64,000 bases of DNA from Hyphomonadaceae bacterium UBA5336 (GCA_002408125.1 DHQO01000033.1:1-64000), one strand, 5' to 3'; positions 50,991 to 62,300 are shown, counted from the first letter of the stretch. Numbers and translations are program-made. Notes: generated from the sequence alone by a model not told the origin.

Positions 50991-52064
50991 ATGTCCGACA
51001 TCGAAAAGATCGAGAAAGAAGCGCTCAAGGCTATCTCCGGGGTGGGCGATCTCGCCGCGCTGGACGAGGTGCGTGTCGCCGAGCTTGGCAAGAAGGGCCG
51101 GGTCTCCGGGCTGATGAAGACGCTCGGCAAGATGTCCAATGAAGAGCGCCAGGAGATGGGCCCGAAGCTGAACGCGCTGAAACAGCGCGTGGCCGACGCC
51201 GTCGAGGCGCGCAAGGCGGTGCTGGAGGACGAAGCGCTCGAAGCTCGGCTCGCCACAGAGAAGGTGGATCTCTCCCTGCCCGCCCGGCCCGAGCCGAAAG
51301 GCGCCCTGCACCCGGTCATGCAGGTCTTCGAGGAGATCGCGGCGATCTTCGGCGATATGGGATTTTCCGTCGCCGAGGGGCCGGACATCGAGGATGACTG
51401 GCACAATTTCACCGCCCTGAACTTCCCCGAGGGCCATCCGGCGCGCGAAACCCACGACACCTTCTTCTTCTCGCCCCAGGGCGAGGAAGCCGCCAAGGTA
51501 CTGCGCACGCACACCTCGCCGGTGCAGATCCGCACCATGATGGCCGGCGAGCCGCCGATCCGCATCATCGCGCCCGGCCGGGTCTACCGCAATGACTGGG
51601 ACGCGACGCACACGCCGATGTTCCACCAGGTCGAGGGCCTGGTGATCGAGAGCGGCATCCATATGGGTCACCTGAAGGGCTGCCTCATCGACTTCGTGAA
51701 GGCCTTCTTCGAGGTCGATGCGGTGGAAGCGCGCCTGCGGCCCCACTTCTTCCCCTTCACCGAACCCTCGGCCGAGATGGATGTGAAATACACCCGCGAC
51801 GGCGACACGATCAAAATCGGCGATGGTGAGCAGTGGATGGAAATCCTCGGCTGCGGCATGGTCCATCCGAACGTGCTGAAGAATTGCGGCATCGACCCTG
51901 AAGTCTATCAGGGCTTTGCCTTCGGCATGGGCGTGGATCGCCTGGCCATGCTGAAATACGGCATGCCGGACCTGCGCCCCTATTTCGAGGCCGACCCGGC
52001 CTGGACGCGCCACTATGGCTTCAAGCCCTGGCTGACGCCGAGCGTCTCCGGCGGCCTGAGCTAG
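50991..52064 (+). CDS. pheS: Phenylalanyl-tRNA synthetase alpha subunit
   Basis: A 357-residue class II synthetase subunit. It has the N-terminal coiled coil, motif 2 around RTHTSPVQIRTM and GRVYRNDWDATHTPMFHQVEG, and motif 3 in GFAFGMGVDRLAMLKYG. The Met at 50991 (MSDIEKIEK) is the family start. An ATG at 50934 adds an unlikely 19 residues. pheT follows after one inserted gene. Confidence 0.97.
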   Translation: MSDIEKIEKEALKAISGVGDLAALDEVRVAELGKKGRVSGLMKTLGKMSNEERQEMGPKLNALKQRVADAVEARKAVLEDEALEARLATEKVDLSLPARPEPKGALHPVMQVFEEIAAIFGDMGFSVAEGPDIEDDWHNFTALNFPEGHPARETHDTFFFSPQGEEAAKVLRTHTSPVQIRTMMAGEPPIRIIAPGRVYRNDWDATHTPMFHQVEGLVIESGIHMGHLKGCLIDFVKAFFEVDAVEARLRPHFFPFTEPSAEMDVKYTRDGDTIKIGDGEQWMEILGCGMVHPNVLKNCGIDPEVYQGFAFGMGVDRLAMLKYGMPDLRPYFEADPAWTRHYGFKPWLTPSVSGGLS

Positions 52065-52073
52065 GAGCGCGCC

Positions 52074-52682
52074 ATGGGCAACGGCAACAAGGTTGAAATG
52101 CTGCTCGCGGTGTGCGCGGTGCTCACATCGATCATCGCGGTCTATGTCGCCTGGGATCAGGGCCGCGTGATGCGTGCCCAGCAACATGGCGCGGTCTATC
52201 CGGTGCTGCAGGTGGACGGCTTCGTCTCGACCACGTCACAAACCGCCTCCATGGGCATGCGGGTGGGCAATAGCGGTGTCGGCCCCGCGCTCATTCACGA
52301 TGTGACCCTGTCAGCCGACGGCATCGTACTGGACACGCTGGACACCTATCGCGACCGGCTTCCGGAAGGCTATGACCTGTCATGGGCGGGCCTCGCCGGC
52401 CGGGCGCTGGCACCGGGGGAAGAGATCATCCCCATCCAGATTACCTGGAGCCATGAAGACATCTCGCATGACGCCCTCTACGCAACGGCGGCGGAATGGG
52501 GCGAGCTGGAAATGTCGATCTGCTACTGCTCCGTCTTTGACCGGTGCTGGCGCACCCATGCGATCGGGTCCTCGCGTAAGGAACAGGTCCCCAGCTGCAC
52601 GGATCGCGACGAAGACACGTTTGAAAGCCTGGGCCGGTATGCACCGGCGCTTCGGCCAATGGAAAACATACAGGTGGAATAG
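52074..52682 (+). CDS. Membrane-anchored hypothetical protein inserted between pheS and pheT
   Basis: A 202-residue protein. One N-terminal hydrophobic helix (about 9-26, VCAVLTSIIAVYVAWD) is followed by a soluble part with beta-strand character and a Cys-containing segment (MSICYCSVFDRCWRTHA). No family is recognised. It starts 9 bp after pheS and ends 3 bp before pheT, so it is cotranscribed. GGAGCGCGCC precedes the ATG. Codon use matches its neighbours, so it is a settled resident. Confidence 0.7.
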   Translation: MGNGNKVEMLLAVCAVLTSIIAVYVAWDQGRVMRAQQHGAVYPVLQVDGFVSTTSQTASMGMRVGNSGVGPALIHDVTLSADGIVLDTLDTYRDRLPEGYDLSWAGLAGRALAPGEEIIPIQITWSHEDISHDALYATAAEWGELEMSICYCSVFDRCWRTHAIGSSRKEQVPSCTDRDEDTFESLGRYAPALRPMENIQVE

Positions 52683-52685
52683 GCG

Positions 52686-55079
52686 ATGAAATTCACCCTC
52701 TCCTGGCTTGAGGATTATCTCGCCACCAAGCTCGACGTGAACGGCATCGCCGAGGTGATGCTCAAGGCCGGGCTGGAAGTGGAGGAGATTCACAACCCGG
52801 CCGATGACCTTTCCGCCTTCACCGTGGCCAAGGTGAAGACCGCCGAGCCGCATCCCGATGCCGACAAGCTGCGCGTGTGTACGGTGGACACCGTGGACGG
52901 CGAAAAGCAAATCGTCTGCGGCGCGCCCAATGCGCGGGCCGGCATGACGGCCATCTATGCCCCGCTGGGCGCCTATATTCCGGGCCTCGATTTCAGCCTC
53001 GACAAGAAGCCGCGCAAGATCCGCGGCGTGGAGAGCCAGGGCATGATGTGCTCCACAAAGGAGCTCAATGCCGGCGAGGATCATGACGGCATCGCCGATC
53101 TCGACGCGAAGATCCCGCTCGGCACCCCGGCGGCCGATGCGCTCGGCCTGAACGATCCGGTGATCGACTTCGAGGTCACGCCCAACCGGCCCGACTGGCT
53201 CGGTGTGGAGGGCATCGCACGCGATCTCGCCGCCGCCGGCGCCGGCCGCTTCCTGCCGCGTGAGATCAAGCCGCCGGTCAGCAAGATCGAGTGCGACCAG
53301 GATATCCGCATCGAAGCGGAAGCCGCCTGCCCGATCTTTGCCGGCGCGCTGATCCGCGGCGTGAAGAACGGCCCCTCGCCCGACTGGATGCAAAAGCGGC
53401 TGAAGGCGGTCGGCATCACGCCGAAATCCCTACTGGTGGACGTCACCAACTATGTCTCGCTCGACCGCGCGCGCCCACTGCACGCCTATGACGCGGCAAA
53501 GCTGAAAGGCGCCATTGTCGCCCGGCTTGGCCGCGCGGGCGAAACGCTTGCCGCGCTTGATGGCAAGACCTATGAGATCATGCCCGACATGTGCGTCATT
53601 GCCGACGATAGCGGCGTGATCGGCCTGGGCGGTGTGATGGGCGGGGAAAGCACGGCGGTAAGTGCCGAGACCGTGGATGTCTTCCTCGAATCGGCCTGGT
53701 TCGACCCACTGCGCACCGCACGCACGGGCCGTATGACGGGCATCGTGTCGGATGCGCGCTACCGCTTCGAGCGCGGCGTCGATACCGCCTCCTGCCTGCC
53801 GGGCCTGCACTACGCCATCGAGCTGATCACCGCGGCCGGTGGCGGCAAGGTCTCGGACGTGAAGATCGCCGGCGGCAAGATCCCGCGCCAGGACAAGGTC
53901 GCCTTCAAGCTCGCCGATGTGGCCCGCCTGACCGGCCTCGACGTCAAGGCCAAGGATATGCGCAAGACGCTCACCGAGCTCGGCTTCGAGATCGAGGATT
54001 CCGGCGAGGCCTATTATGTCGTGCCGCCGACCTGGCGCTTCGACATTGAGCAGTCAGCCGACCTGGTCGAGGAAATCGCCCGCACCCAGGGTTATGACGC
54101 CCTGCCCGGCCAGTCCCTGCCCCCGCCGGAAGGCGGGCGCGGCGCGGTGACCACAACCATCCAGGACCGCGTGCGTACTGCGCGCCGCACGCTTGCCGCG
54201 CGCGGCTTCCTTGAGGCCGTCACCTGGAGCTTCATGGACAAGGAAAAAGCGGCCCTGTTCGGCGAGACGCCGGATGAGCTGACACTCGCCAATCCGGTGA
54301 CCAGCGATCTCAATCAGATGCGCCCGACCATCCTGGCCAATCTCGCCGAGGCGCTGCAGCGTGCGAAGGATCGCGGCGAGCGCGGTTCGGCCCTGTTCGA
54401 GGCCGGGCCGATCTATCTCGGCGATGGCCCCAAGGACCAGCGCACCATCGTGGCGGCGCTGATGCGCCCGTCCAATGCCCGCCACTGGCAGGGCCTTCCG
54501 GCCTATGATGCCTATGCCGCCAAGTCCGATCTGCTGGCCGTGCTCGAGGCGATCGGCCAACCGGAAGCCCGCTTCCAGGTGGCTGCGCCGCGCGACAAGC
54601 ACTGGCATCCCGGCCAGGGCGCCAGCCTGAAAATGGGCCCGAAGGTGACCGTCGCCCAATTCGGCGCACTGCATCCGCGCGTGCTCAAGGCACTGGATGT
54701 GGACGGGCCGCTCTATGGCTTCGAGCTCAATCTCAACGCCCTGCCGCAGATGAAGGCGCGCGGCGCGAAGACCCGTTCGAAACTGGACATCATCGACCGC
54801 AGCCCGGTGCGTCGCGACCTCGCCTTCGTGCTGGCCGACAGCGTGCCCGTCGCCGACCTGCTGGCCGCCATTCGCGGCGCCGACAAGCAGCTTGTCTCTG
54901 ACCTTTCGGTCTTCGACGTCTATGCCGGCAAGGGCATCGAGGAAGGCCATCGCTCCATCGGCGTGGAGGTCACGCTCCAGCCCCAGGGTGAGACCCTCAC
55001 CGACAAGGAGATCGAGGCGGTGATGGAAAAGATCGTCGAGAAGGCGGGCAAGGCCACGGGCGCCACGCTGCGCGGCTGA
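52686..55079 (+). CDS. pheT: Phenylalanyl-tRNA synthetase beta subunit
   Basis: A 797-residue protein. The tRNA-binding OB domain is at about 40-150 (TVAKVKTAEPHPDADKLRVC), then B3/B4 editing domain with GVMGGESTAVS, B5, the core catalytic-like domain and the C-terminal ferredoxin-fold anticodon-binding domain (RSPVRRDLAFV, FDVYAGKGIEEGHRSIGVEVTLQP). It forms the alpha2-beta2 enzyme with PheS and edits Tyr-tRNA. Confidence 0.98.
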   Translation: MKFTLSWLEDYLATKLDVNGIAEVMLKAGLEVEEIHNPADDLSAFTVAKVKTAEPHPDADKLRVCTVDTVDGEKQIVCGAPNARAGMTAIYAPLGAYIPGLDFSLDKKPRKIRGVESQGMMCSTKELNAGEDHDGIADLDAKIPLGTPAADALGLNDPVIDFEVTPNRPDWLGVEGIARDLAAAGAGRFLPREIKPPVSKIECDQDIRIEAEAACPIFAGALIRGVKNGPSPDWMQKRLKAVGITPKSLLVDVTNYVSLDRARPLHAYDAAKLKGAIVARLGRAGETLAALDGKTYEIMPDMCVIADDSGVIGLGGVMGGESTAVSAETVDVFLESAWFDPLRTARTGRMTGIVSDARYRFERGVDTASCLPGLHYAIELITAAGGGKVSDVKIAGGKIPRQDKVAFKLADVARLTGLDVKAKDMRKTLTELGFEIEDSGEAYYVVPPTWRFDIEQSADLVEEIARTQGYDALPGQSLPPPEGGRGAVTTTIQDRVRTARRTLAARGFLEAVTWSFMDKEKAALFGETPDELTLANPVTSDLNQMRPTILANLAEALQRAKDRGERGSALFEAGPIYLGDGPKDQRTIVAALMRPSNARHWQGLPAYDAYAAKSDLLAVLEAIGQPEARFQVAAPRDKHWHPGQGASLKMGPKVTVAQFGALHPRVLKALDVDGPLYGFELNLNALPQMKARGAKTRSKLDIIDRSPVRRDLAFVLADSVPVADLLAAIRGADKQLVSDLSVFDVYAGKGIEEGHRSIGVEVTLQPQGETLTDKEIEAVMEKIVEKAGKATGATLRG

Positions 55080-55173
55080 CAGGTCTCGCCAAGACACTGA
55101 GGCATCACCCCTTTTCGAGGCCGCGGCCCGTCGATAAGCTCCCGACTCATCCAGCCTGGGTGAGGGGAAAGCG

Positions 55174-56034
55174 ATGTCGATCCAGCATGTGATGACGCAG
55201 ATAGGCTTCCGAAAGCGGCTCTATATGGAGCTGGAACCGGATGCCCGGGATTCGAGCGGGCTCTCGCGCACCAATCTTCTGATCGTGCTCCTGGTCGTGG
55301 CGAGCTTCATCACCCTGGCGCTGGAGACCGAACCCTCCCTCACCGACGAGTGGCGCGAGGGGATCAACATCTTCAATTATTTCATCCTGGCGATTTTCGC
55401 GATTGAGTATGTCGTGCGCCTTTGGGCATCTGGCGAGGATCCGCGCTATGACGGGCTCGGCGGGCGCCTGCGCTATATGATGACGCCGAGCGCGGTGGCC
55501 GATCTCATCGCCTTCCTGCCGGAGCTGCTCTGGCTCGTCTTCATGCGCGGCCAGGGCGAGGAAGCGCTGATGATCCTGCGTATCCTCAGGCTCTCACGGC
55601 TTGTGAAGATCGCGCGCTTCATGCCGGCCTTCGACATTCTCGGCGCGGCGATCCGCCGGTCCGGCGGCCAGCTATTCACCACGCTCGCGGTCGCGCTGAT
55701 GCTGGTCTACCTCTCGGCCGTGATGCTCTACTTCATCGAAGGCGTCGGGGCCGGGCGCGAGGAGTTCGGCTCCATCCCCCGTGCCGTCTGGTGGGCCATC
55801 GCGACCCTCACCACGGTGGGTTATGGCGACGTTTATCCTGAAACCACGCTCGGCCGGGTGGCCGCCTCGGTGATCGCCATGGCGGGGATTGGCGTCGTTG
55901 CCCTGCCCGCCGGTGTATTCGCCAGCGCCTTCTCCGATGAACTGCGCGCACGCGCCGACCTCCGCAAGGAGGAAGAGGCCCGCCGCCATGCCATGGGACT
56001 GGAAGACACCCATCACGAGCAGACCGACGCCTGA
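55174..56034 (+). CDS. Voltage-gated-type potassium channel, six-helix
   Basis: A 286-residue tetrameric-type ion channel. Six helices are predicted: S1 near 35-52, S2 near 66-84, S3 near 105-124, S4 with a charged voltage-sensor pattern RILRLSRLVKIAR (136-148), then S5 and S6 around the pore loop with the K+ selectivity filter TVGYGD at 214-219. The cytoplasmic C-terminus is short and acidic, without RCK domains. Likely a depolarisation-gated K+ channel. Confidence 0.93.
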   Translation: MSIQHVMTQIGFRKRLYMELEPDARDSSGLSRTNLLIVLLVVASFITLALETEPSLTDEWREGINIFNYFILAIFAIEYVVRLWASGEDPRYDGLGGRLRYMMTPSAVADLIAFLPELLWLVFMRGQGEEALMILRILRLSRLVKIARFMPAFDILGAAIRRSGGQLFTTLAVALMLVYLSAVMLYFIEGVGAGREEFGSIPRAVWWAIATLTTVGYGDVYPETTLGRVAASVIAMAGIGVVALPAGVFASAFSDELRARADLRKEEEARRHAMGLEDTHHEQTDA

Positions 56035-56129
56035 ACCGCCTGTTCGCTTGCCGGTTTAAACTGGTTGCAGACTTGCAAGCCCTCCCCCAAACCGGTCGCT
56101 AACGCACCCGCAGCAATCCAAGGCCCGCG

Positions 56130-57758
56130 ATGAACACGCATCCTGGAACCCGAACGGCGCCTTCCGCCAACGCCCTGTCCAGAATCTGGACACTGCTGCA
56201 GGGTGAATGGTGCCCGGCGCGGACCCTGCCTGCCGGCTATGAGCGCACCGCCGCCGGGCTGATCGTGCTCATCGCCGCTGTGTTCCGCTTCGCCACGCTG
56301 GGCCAGGACTCGCTCTGGGTGGACGAAGGCTACACCCTCGCCTCGGCGGGCCACAGCTATGCCCACATCTTCACGGTGCCGTTCGACACCCACCCGCCGC
56401 TGCATTTCGCGCTGGTGAAGTTCTTCACCGGCTTTTCCAATGACGAATGGGGCCTGCGCCTGCCTTCGGCCCTGTTTGCCCTGTTCAGCCTCGTGCCGGT
56501 CTGGCTGCTCGGGCGCCGGATGATGGGGCCTGTGGGCGGCCTCGTCGCCATGGCGGTGCTGGCCCTCTCCTACACCCATCTCGTCTACGCCAATAATGGC
56601 CGCGACTATGCCCTGCTCCTGTTCTTCATCCTGCTGGCGGCCTATGCCGCACAGGGTCTCGCAGAGGCTGTCCTGCGCGAGGACCGGCTGGTCTCCCGCC
56701 CGGTCCTGGCCTGGACGGGGCTCTATACGCTCGGCGCCGCCGGAGCGCTTTATTCCCACAACACCGCCATCCTTTATCTCTTCATCCTGAACGCCGCTCT
56801 GTGCGCTTGGGTGGTCGCCACCGCGCCGCGCAGATCCATCCGCCTCATCGCCGTGCTGGCCGGGGTGCATATCCCGGTCTTCCTGATCTGGAGCCCCTGG
56901 CTCATCGTCATGCTCGGCACGTCCGGCGCCTTTGACTGGCTGCACCAGATGAGCCCGGTGGAGGCCGCCGTCACGCTGGCTGCCACGGTCGGGCCGAATG
57001 CGGTGTCTGCGCCGCTCCTGCTGGTCTTCTTCCTGGCGCTGGTGTCGGGCGCGGCGCTCTCTCTGCTGCGGCCCGGCTGGAGCCTGGTGATGATTGTCAT
57101 CCACCTGGCCGCTTTCCCGACCTTCATCTGGCTGATGGGCTTCGTCTACAAGCCGATCTACATGGAGCGCATCATCCTGCCGGCCATGCTCGGCGGTGCT
57201 CTGGCGATCGGCTATCTGGCCGCCCATGGCCGGCGCCGCTGGGTTACCGCGGGCCTTGTCGGCGCGGCGCTTCTGGCTTCGCTGGTGTCGGCCGGCGCCT
57301 ACACCCTGCGCGGGGACAGCGTCACCAATGTCGGGGCCCAGGTGATCGAGGACTGGCGCGGCGCGGTTTCGGCCCAGGCCGCCGACGAGACGCTGATCAT
57401 CTGCGATACCTTCACCTGGCCGGTCGTGCATCACTATGCCGGCGAGCGCCGCCTCATCGTCCACCACGAGATTGGCGGCTGGGACCTTACCGAGCAGGAC
57501 TGGCTCGATAATTACGGCCAGCCCGTCGCCAACCGCATGGTCCAGGACGAAGCGGCCAAGCCCGACTGGATGAGCCGCTCCGAAGTGGTGTGGGACGACA
57601 TTGTCGCCTCAAGCCCGAGTATCGTGTTCCTGAAGGCGGAAATCCTGTGCAATGACGGCGAGCCGGAAATCCTGCGCGAACGCCTTGCCGCCTCCGGCTA
57701 TGAGTTGGAGAGCACCAGCCACTGGCGCGGTGTCGGCGCCGAGCGCTATGTGCGCTAG
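56130..57758 (+). CDS. GT39/ArnT-like polytopic membrane glycosyltransferase
   Basis: A 542-residue integral-membrane GT-C glycosyltransferase with about 11 helices. The first periplasmic loop carries the acidic catalytic pair in LWVDEGYTLAS and the downstream HPPLHF motif of polyprenyl-phosphate-sugar-dependent enzymes. The C-terminal 150 residues are a periplasmic globular domain. The acceptor, probably lipid A, a polymer or a protein, cannot be read from the sequence. Confidence 0.85.
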   Translation: MNTHPGTRTAPSANALSRIWTLLQGEWCPARTLPAGYERTAAGLIVLIAAVFRFATLGQDSLWVDEGYTLASAGHSYAHIFTVPFDTHPPLHFALVKFFTGFSNDEWGLRLPSALFALFSLVPVWLLGRRMMGPVGGLVAMAVLALSYTHLVYANNGRDYALLLFFILLAAYAAQGLAEAVLREDRLVSRPVLAWTGLYTLGAAGALYSHNTAILYLFILNAALCAWVVATAPRRSIRLIAVLAGVHIPVFLIWSPWLIVMLGTSGAFDWLHQMSPVEAAVTLAATVGPNAVSAPLLLVFFLALVSGAALSLLRPGWSLVMIVIHLAAFPTFIWLMGFVYKPIYMERIILPAMLGGALAIGYLAAHGRRRWVTAGLVGAALLASLVSAGAYTLRGDSVTNVGAQVIEDWRGAVSAQAADETLIICDTFTWPVVHHYAGERRLIVHHEIGGWDLTEQDWLDNYGQPVANRMVQDEAAKPDWMSRSEVVWDDIVASSPSIVFLKAEILCNDGEPEILRERLAASGYELESTSHWRGVGAERYVR

Positions 57759-57761
57759 GCC

Positions 57762-59252
57762 CTACTCGCCCGCATCCATGGCCAGGATGAACTGGGCGTA
57801 GCCGCGCGCCATGCGGGCGACATTCTCCACACTTGTGCGCTCATTCGTGCCGTGAAAACCGGTGAGTTCCTCCGGTGTGAGCACAGCCGGGACAAAGCGG
57901 TAGACACTGTCAGTGATAGCCGTGGCATAGCGCCCATCGGTCGCGCCCAGCACCAGGCCTGGCGCCACATCCGCCCCGTCGCCCGCCTCGCGCGCGACGG
58001 CCACCAGTGCGCCATAGCCATACGTGTCGGTCGGCGAGACGGGCGAGGCGCCCTGCCCGCGAATGCCGCCAATGCCGCGCTCGATCACCAGACCCTCGAT
58101 ATCCGACGTCACATCGCGCACATGCTCGATGACATCCTCCTCGGTGTCATTCGGGTGGATGCGGAAATTGACGATGGCCGTGGCGCGCTGGGCGAGCACG
58201 TTCTCCTTGGCCGAGCCGGTCAGCATGGTCGGTGCGGTGGTGGTGCGGATCATCGCATTGCCAGCGGGAATGTCGGCCATCTGTGCCTCCACCATGCCGC
58301 CGAACAGCCAGAGATTGGCCAGCGCCATCTTCTGCACGAAGGGCATGGTCGGCGCGCTCGCCTCGAACAGCTCCTTGACCGGCGGGCGGGAGAAGTCGGC
58401 CGGCATCTGGTTCTCGTCCAGCGCCACGATGGCACGTGACAGGCGTACGGCGGCGGACTCGCGCGGCGGGGTCGAGCTGTGCCCGCCTTCGGCCACGGCG
58501 GTGATCGAGACGGTGAGATAGCCCTTCTCGGCGACGCCGATATAGGCCATCGGCCCGCCGGACAGCGGCGAGGGGTTGATCACCATGAAGCCTTCGTCCA
58601 CGGCCATGACCGGCGCAACGCCGCGCGATTTCAGCAGCTCCACGCCCGCCTGCGCGCCCGAACCGGACACTTCCTCGTCATGGCCGAACAGGAAATGGAT
58701 CGTGCGGCGCGGCTGGAACCCGCTGGCGGCCAGCGCATCGGCGGCCTCCATCAGGCCGACCAGCGAGCCCTTGTCGTCAATCGCGCCGCGGCCATAGATC
58801 ATGCCGTCGACAATGTCCCCGCTGAAGGGCGGCGCGGTCCAGTCGCCCTCGGTGCCGATATTCACCGGCACCACATCCTGGTGCGCCATCATCAGCAGCG
58901 GGGCGAGCGAGGGGTCGCTGCCCTGCCAGGTGTAGAGCAGCGTATAGCCGGCCACCGTCTCGCGCGTCATCGCGGCATGGGCGGCGGGATAGGTCGCCTC
59001 CAGCCAGGCATGCAGGTCCAGCCACGGGCCTTCCGTGCCGGGGCGCGGATCTCCGGCGGTGATGGTGATGGTGCGGAACCCGATGGCCTCCGACAGGTGC
59101 CGGGCGGCCGCTTCGCCATCGATGGCTGGCGGCTCGGCCAGTTCGACCTCCACCACATGGCTCGCCCCGCCATAGGTGAAGGTGCGATAGAGCACCACGA
59201 CCACGAGCAGGGCAATCACGCCCACCACGCCCAATACCAGTTTCCGCCACAT
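57762..59252 (-). CDS. M20 family metallopeptidase (PM20D1/carboxypeptidase-S-like)
   Basis: A 496-residue enzyme with an N-terminal signal anchor (about 5-24). The M20 zinc-ligand motifs are present: MMAHQDVVPV (His with Asp two residues on, about 127-129), GRGAIDDKGSL (bridging Asp), GHDEEVSG (general base Glu and zinc Glu) and a final His near the end. It is probably periplasmic and releases amino acids from N-acyl or peptide substrates. It is convergent with the GT39-like gene (3-bp gap). Confidence 0.92.
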   Translation of the reverse strand: MWRKLVLGVVGVIALLVVVVLYRTFTYGGASHVVEVELAEPPAIDGEAAARHLSEAIGFRTITITAGDPRPGTEGPWLDLHAWLEATYPAAHAAMTRETVAGYTLLYTWQGSDPSLAPLLMMAHQDVVPVNIGTEGDWTAPPFSGDIVDGMIYGRGAIDDKGSLVGLMEAADALAASGFQPRRTIHFLFGHDEEVSGSGAQAGVELLKSRGVAPVMAVDEGFMVINPSPLSGGPMAYIGVAEKGYLTVSITAVAEGGHSSTPPRESAAVRLSRAIVALDENQMPADFSRPPVKELFEASAPTMPFVQKMALANLWLFGGMVEAQMADIPAGNAMIRTTTAPTMLTGSAKENVLAQRATAIVNFRIHPNDTEEDVIEHVRDVTSDIEGLVIERGIGGIRGQGASPVSPTDTYGYGALVAVAREAGDGADVAPGLVLGATDGRYATAITDSVYRFVPAVLTPEELTGFHGTNERTSVENVARMARGYAQFILAMDAGE

Positions 59253-59334
59253 GAGGCCGCCTCCCGCCTTTGTCTTTCAGACAGGGGTAAGAGCGATTTC
59301 GACGCGCGGCAACTCCCGCTTTTCTGCCTTACCG

Positions 59335-62300
59335 CTAGCTCTCGCTACGGAAACGTCGCACCGCATCCACCGCCAGGGCAAAGCGCGAGAAGCTCCAGCT
59401 ATGGCCCTCGGCCAGGCTCTGCAGCGTAGCGACAAGGTCGTTGCGCGCGCCCTGTCGCGGAGCCAGCCAGGCCTCGAAGCCGCCTTCGGTGAGCGCCTGT
59501 CCGGTCATCTCCACCAGCAGCTCGATGAGGTCGTCGATCATTCGCCGCGTCGCCACGCGGTCCCAGTAGCCCGCCGTCACCAGCGCGGCCTCGGCCGAGG
59601 CACGCAGCCGGTCGAGCCGCAGCGCATCGCTGACCTGGAAGAAGGTGCGCGCAACCACCGGCATCTCCTCCTCACGCGAGCGGGCAAGGTCGACCAGCGA
59701 AATGGCGAGCGCGAAATAGCCGATCGCGCCGGACCAGCGCGCCAGCGGCTCGGGCACACCGGCCGCCAGCAATTCGCGCGCACGCCGCTCGATCTGCACC
59801 CCGGCATGCTGGGAAGCGGTGTCCTTCAGGGTCGCCTTGAATTCATCCAGCGGTGGCTTGAGCAGGGCAACAACCTCTTCGACACTGGCCTCGGGCATGG
59901 TGTGTACGAGTTGTTCGCACGCGCTGGTCAGCGCCGTCACGCCATTGCGGCGCATGGAAATCTGGACATCGGCACTGACGCTATTGTCGAGCGCGTGGAT
60001 GGCATCGTGGAACTCTTCCAGGCCGAGCAGCTGGCGGGCGATCTCGAAGGCGCGGGTAATGAGAGCATTGGTGCAGTCAGTGCTCTCGCGCAGGCGTGAG
60101 AGGAAGACCGGCCCGCCGGTATCGAGCAGGCGGTTGGCCAGCACGGTGGAGATGATCTCCCGGCGCAGGGGGTGGGCTTCGATGGACTCGCCATATTTGC
60201 GGATCGCCTCGGGGAAATAGCCCTCCAGCGTGTGCAGGAAGGTTGGATCGTCGGGCACGTCGGAGGCAACGAGATCATCGAACAGGGTGATCTTGGACCA
60301 GGCCAGCAGCACGGCCAGTTCCGGCCGGGTCAGGGCCATGCCGGCATCGATCCGCGCCGTCATCTCAGCACTGTCGGGCAGGCCCTCCAGCCAGCGATCG
60401 AGCACGCCGCGCTCTTCCAGATAGACCATGAGCCGCTCCAGCGCCTGCATGTCGGCGAGACTGGTGCTCTCAGCCAGGCTCAGCGCGCCGGTCTGATCGT
60501 AATTGTGGGCCAGCACATGGGCGGCGACATCGTCGGTCATCTTCTTCAGGAGGATGTTCCGCTCCCCGCTCGGCAGATCACCGCGCCGGATGGCCTCGCT
60601 GGCCAGGATCTTGATATTGACCTCATGGTCGGAGCTGTCGACGCCGGCGGAATTGTCGATGGCATCACTGTTCAGGCGCCCGCCAGCCTGGGCGAACTCC
60701 ACCCGCGCAGCCTGGGTCATGCCGAGATTGGCGCCCTCGCCGACCACCTTCACGTTCAACTCGCGGCCATCCACGCGCAGCGCGTCATTGGCCCGGTCGC
60801 CGACATCGGCATTGCTCTCATGGCTGCACTTCACATAGGTGCCGATGCCGCCGAACCAGAGCAGTTCGGCATCCATCAGCAGGAGCGCGCGGATCAGCTC
60901 ATTCGGGGTGACGCGGTCGCCGACAAGACCGGTCATGGCGCGGATCTGGTCGTTCAGCGCGATGGACTTGGCCTCGCGCGAGAAAATGCCGCCGCCTTCG
61001 GAAATCAGCGAGGTGTCATAGCTTTCCCAGGACGAGCGCGGCAGGTCGAAGATGCGCTTGCGCTCTTCCCAGAGGCGCTCGGGGTCTGCCGGGTCCGGGT
61101 CGATGAAGATGTGCATGTGATTGAAGGCGGCCTGCAGGCGGATCTGCTTTGACAGCAGCATGCCGTTGCCGAACACATCCCCGGCCATGTCGCCGACGCC
61201 GACCACGGTGAAGGGCTCGGTCTGGATGTCCTTGCCCATTTCCCGGAAGTGGCGCTTGACCGCCTCCCAGCCGCCGCGCGCGGTGATGCCCATGGCCTTG
61301 TGGTCATAGCCGGCAGAACCGCCCGAGGCGAAGGCATCGCCGAGCCAGAAGCCATGCGAGACGCTGATCTCATTGGCGATGTCGGAGAAGGTCGCCGTGC
61401 CCTTGTCGGCCGCGACCACCAGATAGGGGTCGTCCTCGTCCCAGATGACCATGTCGCCGGGGTGCACGACCTGCCCCTCGACCAGATTGTCGGTGAGATC
61501 GAGCAGCGAGGTGATGAAGGTGCGGTAGGCGGCAATGCCGGCCTCGCGGATTTCATCGCGCGTGCCGTTGAGCGGCAGGTGCTTGGGATAGAACCCGCCC
61601 TTGGAGCCCACCGGCACGATCACGGCATTCTTCACCTGCTGGGCCTTCACAAGCCCCAGCACCTCGGTGCGGAAATCGTCGCGCCGATCCGACCAGCGCA
61701 ATCCGCCCCGCGCCACAGGCCCGAAACGACAATGGACGCCTTCCACGCTTGGCCCGGCCACGAAGATCTCGCGGAAGGGTTTCGGCGCGGGCAGCTCTTC
61801 CAGCTCCTGGCTGGCGATCTTGAAACTGATCGCGCGCTTCGGGCTGCCATCGGCCAGGGTCTGGCAGAAATTGGTGCGCACGATCGCCATGATCAGGTCG
61901 GCAATGCGGCGGATGACGCGGTCATCGTCAAGCGCGGCGACCTGCCCGAGCCCGGTCTCGATCTCCTCGCGCAGGACACGGCAGCGGGCAGCGCGGTCAT
62001 CCATCTGGTCTTCATAATGGGGGTCGAAGCGTGCGCGGAACAGCTCGAGCAGCTTGCGCGTCAGATCGGGATGTTTGCGCAGGGCGCGGATCTGGGTTGC
62101 GCGGGCCGGGTCACGCCCGGTCTGCTGGCGGAAGGCGGACAGGCCGCGCAGGAGGGCCGCCTCGCGCCAGGTTGCGCCGACCGCAAAGACCAGCTTGTTG
62201 AAGCCGTCATTCTCCGCTTCGCCCATCCAGGTCGCGACGAAGGCCTGCTCGAACCGGTCGGCCAGCAGGTCCATCGCCACCGGCGGCGCATTCGGTATGC

